NCBI RefSeq assembly: GCF_029094505.1
Contig: NZ_CP119108.1
Span: 2,914,001 to 2,978,000, forward strand
From: Microbacterium horticulturae
GTDB lineage: Bacteria; Actinomycetota; Actinomycetes; Actinomycetales; Microbacteriaceae
DNA length: 64,000 bases
Reading direction: 5' to 3'
Position 1 is the first letter of the stretch. Each line of letters opens with the position of its first letter. This document shows, in pieces, positions 57,752 to 64,000 of this stretch. The notes beneath the pieces are model-generated. The model was not told the DNA's origin and searched no databases. It saw only the letters and a list, made by a program, of their open reading frames with translations. Both the position numbers and the translations under genes were made by a program.

Positions 57752-59770
57752 TCAGCCGAGCGCCTTGTTGACGGCAGTTGAGAGCGATCGCCACGCTTCG
57801 CGTTCCGATGCATCAAGTGCTGCAGTTCCATTCGCGCTCAACCATCTCGCGAATGCGCGAGCGAGTTTCCACTTGGAAGCTCCAGGATGCTCGGCGACGA
57901 GGATCTCCATGAGAGGGCGAGCGGGTTGCTGCTGTACCGTCGCGAGGCTGTCCCATCCGAGTTCGTCGCGGGCGACCTCAGCCAGTGTCTGCCGCAGCAG
58001 ATCCTCGATCTCAGCGCGCTGCACGCCGGAGATGTGGTCTCCGGTTCTCAGGATCCTCTTCGCGCTCAGTAGCTGCCAGAGCGCTTCCTGCTCAGCAGCC
58101 TGATCGCCAGCCGAATCCGAGTCCAGGAGAGCTGCCACTTTGAGGCTCTGGCTGGTGAGAATCGTGCTGTAGTAGACGACCTTGCTTGCGCTTCCGGCCG
58201 GAACAATTGCGATGTCGCTGTCCAGTGCCGGTCCGCCGTCCGAGGAGAACGCGGAGTTCAGCGCCTCGATGATGAGAAGGTCGGTGATGCCTTCCACGAC
58301 CAGGTTTCGCTGGTGTGTGAACATGCTCTGCGCGAGGTCGTAGCCGAGTGCAGCCTGAAGCGGGTAGATGGACTTTGGATCGTCGACCGCAAGGCGAGTA
58401 TGAACTTTAGTCCCGACCTTGCGGTCTACCATCTCGACCACCCGGACGAGGTCCAGCTCGTCCGCCCCCACCATAAAGGGGGAGTGCGTCGTATAGATGA
58501 TCTGGTTCCCCTCCGCCAAGGCGGACACGGTCTTGCGGAACTCTTGCTGTTTGAGCGCGTGAAGGCTGAGGCCCGGCTCATCGAGGAGCAGGACTGCGTT
58601 CCGGAGATCGTCCTTTGCCTGCGCATGGAAGACGACGAAGAACGATACGAGCCAACGGAAGCCTTCGCTGCGCTGGTCGAGTTCGACGGGAATGCCGAGC
58701 TCATCCTCGACGAGCGTTTGAAGGTATTGCCCGTCGACGTCGAGTCGGAGCGTCAGCGAGTCGTCGTTCCACACGCGACGAATATCAGCTGTAAGGCGAG
58801 CACCAGCCGTCTGCAGCGCACGCTTGCGTTCGGTGAGCTTACGTTCATGCGCGGCAAGTGCGGCCTTGTATCGCTCCTGCTCCTGAACATCGCTGTCATA
58901 ATTGACGCCCTTCTCAGGAGCGTCCGAGTCCATGTCCGACAGCTCGCGAGCTGTGAATCCGAGGAACTTCAGTAGCTGGAGGTTGCCGAAGTCGTAGTCG
59001 AGGTCAATCTCGCCGGATTCCTCACGCTCCGCAAGGCGATTCAGGTGTATGCGTGGACGCACAGAGAAGTACGAGGAGAAGTAGACGAACGGTGGCAACT
59101 TGGACAGAAGGTGCTTGCCAACAGCGTCCCGTCCCGTCGCCTCTTTGACGACCGAGTCCAGCGCATCCCAGTAGCCCTCGGCGGCAGAACCGTCCGCGAA
59201 CAGCGGCAGGAGCGCATCGAGGTGGCTGCGGAGTTCATCTGCGATCTCTCCACTGATCCGATCGCTTTGGCTCCGATCTGCCCGCCAGGCAGTCAGTGTC
59301 TGCGCGGCCGCTTTCGCGTCCTCGCTCGATTGCTTCGACATCGCACTCGTGAGCCGAACGATGCTCTTGTCAACGTCCCCGAGCGAGGGCGAAGGCGGCA
59401 GCCCCGTGACGCGGTATGTGCGCTTGCCGCTGAGCCATACCGTCATCTCAAACCGGACTTCGGTGCTGTTCGCGAGAGCAAGTCCCTCGAGGTCGGTTGA
59501 ATCGGGCGTCAGAACGACCTTCGCGACTGCCATCTCCGCGCGCTCCAGATTCCCACGTCGGATGTCGTCAACCATCGGTGCTGGTGCATCAAATAGCCAG
59601 TCGATGTCGGGGGTGTCTGGGGTCGGGCTGACGAGCTGGATCGCTTTCAGCAGCGCTGTCTTACCTGCCTCGTTGATCCCGACCAGGATTGTCTTGTCCG
59701 CTTCAACGCCGAACTCTCCGCTATCGACGATGCAGCGATAGTTGGTTACAACTGCTGATTCGATCCTCAT
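57752..59770 (-). CDS. OLD-family ATP-dependent nuclease (AAA + TOPRIM)
   Basis: 672-residue overcoming-lysogenisation-defect-type protein: an SMC/RecF-like ATPase followed by a TOPRIM nuclease. Walker A GINEAGKT (31-38), a long coiled-coil insert (about 290-330), signature QRSEGFRWLV (366-375), Walker B VLLLDEPG (393-400), H-loop TTHSPFM (427-433), TOPRIM Glu493 in VVEGITDLL and the DxD pair in ALLDSDSAGD (550-552). All active residues are in place. ATG at 59770 has GAAGGAG 8 bp upstream; an extension to 59809 is less likely. It follows the DUF499 gene by 68 bp in the same direction, so it is likely part of the same defence unit as a DNA-degrading effector. Confidence 0.88.
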   Translation of the reverse strand: MRIESAVVTNYRCIVDSGEFGVEADKTILVGINEAGKTALLKAIQLVSPTPDTPDIDWLFDAPAPMVDDIRRGNLERAEMAVAKVVLTPDSTDLEGLALANSTEVRFEMTVWLSGKRTYRVTGLPPSPSLGDVDKSIVRLTSAMSKQSSEDAKAAAQTLTAWRADRSQSDRISGEIADELRSHLDALLPLFADGSAAEGYWDALDSVVKEATGRDAVGKHLLSKLPPFVYFSSYFSVRPRIHLNRLAEREESGEIDLDYDFGNLQLLKFLGFTARELSDMDSDAPEKGVNYDSDVQEQERYKAALAAHERKLTERKRALQTAGARLTADIRRVWNDDSLTLRLDVDGQYLQTLVEDELGIPVELDQRSEGFRWLVSFFVVFHAQAKDDLRNAVLLLDEPGLSLHALKQQEFRKTVSALAEGNQIIYTTHSPFMVGADELDLVRVVEMVDRKVGTKVHTRLAVDDPKSIYPLQAALGYDLAQSMFTHQRNLVVEGITDLLIIEALNSAFSSDGGPALDSDIAIVPAGSASKVVYYSTILTSQSLKVAALLDSDSAGDQAAEQEALWQLLSAKRILRTGDHISGVQRAEIEDLLRQTLAEVARDELGWDSLATVQQQPARPLMEILVAEHPGASKWKLARAFARWLSANGTAALDASEREAWRSLSTAVNKALG

Positions 59771-59838
59771 CCCCGAGGCTCCTTCCGTTCTGATATTGGT
59801 TCGACGCACAGCTCATGCGCCATTTGCGGCTTGCGCGG

Positions 59839-62800
59839 TCAACTCTCGAAACCGGAGCTCGGGTCGAACTTGAGAACGCGCGCGTTCTCGGAGATCGTGC
59901 GCACCTCGCCCTCGTCGAAGCCGTCTCCCTTGCTGGCCTGGATGTCGATGGTGATCTCGAGCTTGGCGCCGGCGCCGGCGAGGCGGTCGATGATCTCGCG
60001 AGTCACGTTTCCGATGTCGCGCGAGTACCGGTCGGGATCGACCTTCACGGAGCCGAAGTAGCGGCTCGGGGGTCGCGGCGCGAAGCTCTCTTCGCTCGAT
60101 CCCTCCCCGTCTCCGTCGTCATCGATCAGGACGATGTCCACTGGGCCGATCTCTGCGGCGCCCTCCTCTGCTGCGCGCCGGGCGGCTTCTCGAGCGGCAG
60201 CGGCACGATCGGCGGACACCTGCTCATCTGCCGTGTTCCAGTCCACGAGGAGCGTGCTGTCTGTCACCTGGAGCGCGGCGGTGTGCGCCGGCGGAACGAT
60301 CAGTCCGCGGTAGCGACCGGACTCGGCGTCCTTCGCCGTCGCGATCGCGAACTTCTCGCCGTCGACGAGCACGGAGTTCAGCGAGCGCTCGATCGCGGAG
60401 TCGAGGGTCTCGCGGCGAACGAGTCGGGGCAGATAGACGTAACGAGTGAAGTAGCCCCACAGTTCGCCGACGCTGATCTCGCCCTTGTCGCGCCACAGCT
60501 GCCCGAGCTCCTGGTGGAGGGTCGCTCCGAGGATCGGCGCTCCAAGCTCGGTGACGAGCTGATCGTCGCGGGACAGCTTTGCGGCGACGCGCTCGGCGAG
60601 GGAGCGGCCGCTCGAGTCGGGCACCTTGTCCGCGATCAGCTCGAACGGCTTGGTGGCGTCGAATTGTTCGGGGTAGACCGCCCACACGAAGGTGTCGCGG
60701 ATGCGGTCCGAGACGGTCCGATCCAGGCGCGTGACCCAGTCGTCGGTCTGCTTTCGCTGCTGCACCGACAGGTTGAGGCTCTCGCTGGTCGCCTGCACGC
60801 GTTTCCACGCGAGGTAGCTGCGCGCGGCGGCCTCCAGGCTCTCCAGCTCGCTCTTATCGGCCACCAGGAACACGAGAGTGTTGCGGTGCACGCGCTGGCT
60901 GGCGCCCTTGGTCTCGATCGCGTCGCGCACCCACTGGTGGGCTGAGGAGTTGGCGCCGTCGGACTTCCGCCGCGAGTGGCGCGGGTGGACGATCACCAGG
61001 CGCGCGTCTTCGAGGTCGGGGATGTCGGCGTTGGATGCCGGCGCGACGTGCACTCGATCGAACACGCCGCGCGCCCGTTCTTCGCTGCGGAGTCGTTCGG
61101 TGATCTCGTTCCACACAGTTTCGACGTCCTCGCGGAGTCGCTCGGCATAGTCGTTCGCGGTCTTCGTCACCGACGGCTGCGTGTCGAACCAGTAGTGGCC
61201 CTGCTCCTCGTAGAAGTACGTCGACCTCTGCGCGAGCAACTCGATCGCGCTGCCGAAGTTCCCGAGGGTATCGCCTGGGATGGCGGTGCCGAGCCAGACG
61301 TACTGCTTGTCGAGGCCCTTCCGCGACGCTTTGATTCGTGGGGCAGCGCCCATAAAGATCGTTCGCGCGATCCGCTGCGTCACGAACCGCTGCCCCAAGT
61401 TGGGGCGATCCAGATCGATCTGCTGCGCCATCGACCCAGGGCCGTCGATGTCAGAGTCGATGATCGGCTTCCACTGGTCCTCGAGGTACTGGGTGAGGTC
61501 CGTGTTGACGGTCGTCGCCTCCAGCGGGACGTTGCCGGGGAGGATCAGCGGGGACGTGTCGTTGGATGCCCACAGTTCGTGCACGATCGACGACACGAGC
61601 TTGAGCACGCCGCGAGTGCGCTGGAACCGCTCCAGCGTGGACCAGTCCTCGTACAGGCGGTCCAGCAGCTCAGGGTGCAGCGGGTACGAAGCCCGGATGC
61701 GCTGTTCGTAGTCGTCGCTTGGGGCTGCGGCATCCCGTGGGAACAGTGCAGTGTTGCTCCGGTACAGAGTGACGAAGCTACGCGCAACGGCGGAGATCGT
61801 GGTCAGACCCTCAGCGTTCGGTGCCTGGAAGAGCCGGCGGCGGACGATTTCGAAGGACTCGTCCTTACTCGACGGCCGCCACTGGTCGGCTACGCGGCGG
61901 ATCACGTTCTGCAGTCGTTCCAGCGCGAGCTGGCCGTTTGCGCCACCGATCTCGATATCGCTTCCGCTGCCCGCTTCGCCGGTGTCGGATGCTGGGATCG
62001 AGACGACGAGCATCGCGCCGGGCACCGATCGGACGACTTCGGTCAGGGACTGCGCGAACGTGAACTGCGTCTCGAACGAACCAGACGGAAGCTCCTTGTC
62101 TGTGACCAGCTGCCGCGCGTAGGCGACCCATTCGTCGATCAGGATCAGCGCCGGCGAGTACTTCGCGATCAGCGTCCGCAAGGCTTCGCCTGGGTTCGTC
62201 CCGGCGCGGTCGTCTTCAGCGATGAGGTCGTACGCTTCGCGGCCGCCGAGCTGCCAGGCGAGTTCGCCCCAGAGCGTACGCACCTCGGTCCCGTCGTCCT
62301 TAATCAGCGGCGATCCCGCCTTCAAGTACGTGCCGACGAGCGCGACGCGCTTCACGCCCAGCGTCGCAAGGTCGGGGTTCCCCGTCTCGGCGATGAGCTC
62401 CTGCAGCTCCTGCGGAAAGTCCTTCGCGGGTGTGCCGCTGAAGAGGTGGTAGAGAGCGAGCATCGAGTGCGTCTTGCCGCCACCGAAGTTGGTCTGCAGG
62501 TTGACGACCGGGCTCGCGTTGCCGTCTCCGCCGCCCACGCGTCGGAGCGCGCGCGACAGCAGATCCCGCAGACCTTCCGTGAGGTACGTACGGGTGAAGA
62601 ACTCGACCGGGTCGCCATACTCGGGGCTCGTCGCCTGACCTGTTCGCACGAGATGCAGGTCGGCAGCGAACTCGGATGCCGTGAACTCGCCGCGTGCCAC
62701 ATCGTCGTGCGGGCGGATCACCTCGCGCCAGGGCCGCAGACCCGAACCCGGGTCGAGGGTCACTGTCGTCCGCTTGACCTGCTTGCGCGTCTGATCCTCG

Positions 62801-63228
62801 AAGACGGTGCGCTGCAGGTCGACGCGGAGCTTGCGGACGTCCTCAGCGGAGTCGACCGCGCCGACGGCATGGAGCAGTCGCTCGATCGTGTCGAGCGCGC
62901 GCGCCGCGTCATCAGAACTGAACGGCTCGTTGTGCGCCCACAAATTTCGCGTCTCGCGCAGTTCGGAGCCGAAACCCTGTTGCGCACGCGACAGCACGTC
63001 CTTGAAACGGTAGCCCTGCTCGGTGATCGCGCGAAGCTGCACCTGGACATCGTGCTTCGTAAACGTTCGGGCGGGCCCACCCCGTCGCTGAGCGTCTTCT
63101 TGCGCCCACGCGGCGGGCCAATCCGACGTGCCGTAGGCGGCGGTCATCACTTCATCGACGGAATCAAGCAGTCCCTCCGACAACAGGTCGAAGGCCTTGC
63201 CCACGCGGTCACGGTTGTTCATCGCCAT
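59839..63228 (-). CDS. Swt1-HEPN/DUF499 AAA-type ATPase, defence protein
   Basis: 1129-residue protein. Residues 1-125 form a Swt1-like HEPN domain with the RNase motif R94-NLWA-H99 (R-x4-H) intact. From about 170 on comes a DUF499 P-loop ATPase: Walker A TNFGGGKTHS (246-255), Walker B ALILIDEWVAYAR (360-372), then long regions typical of the family. The last 130 residues hold an Arg/Ala/Glu helix, an acidic linker (IDDDGDGEGSSEE) and a small alpha/beta end domain. DUF499 (COG1483) proteins usually lie beside DUF1156 (COG1743) methyltransferases in defence islands, exactly as here (5-bp gap). The likely role is ATP-driven DNA sensing with RNA cleavage; this is inference. ATG at 63228; ATG at 63222 possible. 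Confidence 0.88.
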   Translation of the reverse strand: MAMNNRDRVGKAFDLLSEGLLDSVDEVMTAAYGTSDWPAAWAQEDAQRRGGPARTFTKHDVQVQLRAITEQGYRFKDVLSRAQQGFGSELRETRNLWAHNEPFSSDDAARALDTIERLLHAVGAVDSAEDVRKLRVDLQRTVFEDQTRKQVKRTTVTLDPGSGLRPWREVIRPHDDVARGEFTASEFAADLHLVRTGQATSPEYGDPVEFFTRTYLTEGLRDLLSRALRRVGGGDGNASPVVNLQTNFGGGKTHSMLALYHLFSGTPAKDFPQELQELIAETGNPDLATLGVKRVALVGTYLKAGSPLIKDDGTEVRTLWGELAWQLGGREAYDLIAEDDRAGTNPGEALRTLIAKYSPALILIDEWVAYARQLVTDKELPSGSFETQFTFAQSLTEVVRSVPGAMLVVSIPASDTGEAGSGSDIEIGGANGQLALERLQNVIRRVADQWRPSSKDESFEIVRRRLFQAPNAEGLTTISAVARSFVTLYRSNTALFPRDAAAPSDDYEQRIRASYPLHPELLDRLYEDWSTLERFQRTRGVLKLVSSIVHELWASNDTSPLILPGNVPLEATTVNTDLTQYLEDQWKPIIDSDIDGPGSMAQQIDLDRPNLGQRFVTQRIARTIFMGAAPRIKASRKGLDKQYVWLGTAIPGDTLGNFGSAIELLAQRSTYFYEEQGHYWFDTQPSVTKTANDYAERLREDVETVWNEITERLRSEERARGVFDRVHVAPASNADIPDLEDARLVIVHPRHSRRKSDGANSSAHQWVRDAIETKGASQRVHRNTLVFLVADKSELESLEAAARSYLAWKRVQATSESLNLSVQQRKQTDDWVTRLDRTVSDRIRDTFVWAVYPEQFDATKPFELIADKVPDSSGRSLAERVAAKLSRDDQLVTELGAPILGATLHQELGQLWRDKGEISVGELWGYFTRYVYLPRLVRRETLDSAIERSLNSVLVDGEKFAIATAKDAESGRYRGLIVPPAHTAALQVTDSTLLVDWNTADEQVSADRAAAAREAARRAAEEGAAEIGPVDIVLIDDDGDGEGSSEESFAPRPPSRYFGSVKVDPDRYSRDIGNVTREIIDRLAGAGAKLEITIDIQASKGDGFDEGEVRTISENARVLKFDPSSGFES

Positions 63229-63233
63229 CGAAC

Positions 63234-64000
63234 TCAGTCCCCATCCTCATCGAAGTCGAACGCCTGCTGAACGGCCCGCGGCGAACCGGCGTGCTTCCGC
63301 GCCTGCTCGTTCACGTCACCCCACGCACTCACCAACCCGTTGAACAGGATTGCGTCCTTGGTGTCGCGCTTCTTCTCCGCCTCATGGAAGAGCAGGAAGC
63401 CGAGCTCCTTCACCGCGTCGAGGTTCACCCGTGTCTGCACTGACGGAAGCAATCCGGCGACTTGATCGGCACCGTGCTTCGTCATCACCGCAGCCAAACG
63501 CACGGTCGCCTCCCAGACGCTGACACGCTCGTCGGCGCCCACATCCCACGCGTCTTCCAGCTGAGTCGGCGAGAGAAGGCGTGCTTTGCCGCCTTTCGCC
63601 TCGAAGATGCCACCGCGCTCAAGTGCCCCGATCGAAGTGTCGGACGAGCGTGCCAGTTGGTCAGCAATGCCGGAGTTCTCCTGCGTCCAGCCGTACTGGC
63701 GGTACCACTTGACCGCGAAACGAGTGTCCGGGTCGAAGTCAGCCTCCTGCTCGCCGATCACTTCATCGAGGGTTGCGTTGACGAGCAGCAACGCATCTTT
63801 GACAGACATGTCAGAGCCGTCTGCTTCTCGCACGCGAGAGTAGCGCGAGAACACCGAGATGCCCGGCCCGATCGCAGCCTGGGCGAGATCGACCGGGGCA
63901 ATCGCTCCTTGCATCAGTGTTCGCAGCGCTGTCGGTAGCTCGTGTTTCAGAGCTGCGACGAACGCGCGGCGTGTGGTTGCGGGCGCGTCGGCCGCTCGAG
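63234..64000 (-). CDS. DUF1156-type DNA adenine methyltransferase, C-terminal part (cut by window edge)
   Basis: The frame is open from the right edge to the stop at 63234 (255 codons visible). I recognise it as the C-terminal end of a DUF1156 / COG1743 adenine-specific methylase: ALKHELPTALRTLMQGAIAP, then VDLAQAAIGPGISVFSRYSR, SVKDALLLVNATLDEVIGEQ, ARLLSPTQLEDAWDVGADER and an acidic tail AFDFDEDGD. The catalytic methylase part lies outside the window, so activity cannot be judged. ATG at 63914 is an internal Met, not the start. It precedes the DUF499 gene by 5 bp on one operon. Confidence 0.85.
   Translation of the reverse strand, partial: RAADAPATTRRAFVAALKHELPTALRTLMQGAIAPVDLAQAAIGPGISVFSRYSRVREADGSDMSVKDALLLVNATLDEVIGEQEADFDPDTRFAVKWYRQYGWTQENSGIADQLARSSDTSIGALERGGIFEAKGGKARLLSPTQLEDAWDVGADERVSVWEATVRLAAVMTKHGADQVAGLLPSVQTRVNLDAVKELGFLLFHEAEKKRDTKDAILFNGLVSAWGDVNEQARKHAGSPRAVQQAFDFDEDGD

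Noticed and set aside
1..64000. CRISPR arrays, rRNA or tRNA genes, and insertion-sequence transposases
   Set aside because: No regularly spaced repeats, no conserved rRNA or tRNA blocks and no transposase motif were seen; the only recombinase is the serine resolvase at 17263-17820.

Overview
The window is a stretch of chromosome from a high-GC actinobacterium, most likely of the family Microbacteriaceae and close to Microbacterium. I infer this from base composition, the ChvE/MmsAB and YkoEDC gene sets, coenzyme F420 genes with an F420-dependent glucose-6-phosphate dehydrogenase, a eukaryotic-type glycyl-tRNA synthetase, and the dense 9-mer GGATGCCGC that is scattered through genes and intergenic DNA on both strands. 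No rRNA, tRNA or CRISPR array was found.

Layout. 1-14.6 kb is core metabolism and transport: an aldo/keto reductase (cut by the left edge), a DUF4407 membrane protein, a MarR repressor with an MFS exporter, rlmN, a nucleosidase, a three-gene monosaccharide ABC transporter behind a clear promoter and LacI-type operator, a TauE-type exporter, an SDR / enoyl-CoA hydratase / SDR acyl-CoA operon and a DUF488 gene. 14.6-19.0 kb is a small genomic island: a truncated DUF4913 gene, a membrane protein with a tandem-repeat promoter, three secreted proteins of unknown function, an autoregulated-looking HTH gene and a small serine recombinase. 19.2-34 kb returns to native DNA: a frameshifted lipoprotein under a Fur/Zur-like operator, csbD, an APH-type kinase, a TPP riboswitch driving ykoE-ykoD-ykoC, a D,D-carboxypeptidase, an SLC13 permease, a J-domain protein, a 3-hydroxyisobutyryl-CoA hydrolase, an ABC exporter with a very long acidic tail, and a GlcNAc/glucose PTS permease.

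34.5-44.5 kb holds F420 biosynthesis and use: FO synthase (fbiC), a Baeyer-Villiger-type monooxygenase, fgd, cofC and cofD, with six type VII secretion (ESX)-associated genes lying between cofC and cofD. The CofH half of the FO synthase has lost its radical-SAM cysteine motif, although the rest of the pathway is present. 44.8-57.1 kb holds heme genes (hemD, hemG/cgoX), a small envelope-protein operon, a DNA glycosylase, a stress protein, an acyl-CoA ligase, a TetR / flavin-monooxygenase cassette bracketed by two direct 75-bp repeats, a HAD phosphatase, glyS and a DUF4870 protein.

57.1-64 kb is a defence island, poor in the GGATGCCGC motif and in the AT-leaning codon choice of transferred DNA. 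On the minus strand run the C-terminal part of a DUF1156-type DNA adenine methyltransferase, a giant DUF499 ATPase with an N-terminal Swt1-like HEPN domain whose RNase motif is intact, and an OLD-family ATPase/TOPRIM nuclease. They abut the first 48 codons of a different, broken N6-adenine methyltransferase with its XRE regulator. The methyltransferase + HEPN-DUF499 + OLD combination is the best candidate here for an undescribed defence system; the cysteine-less CofH domain is the best candidate for unknown enzymology.
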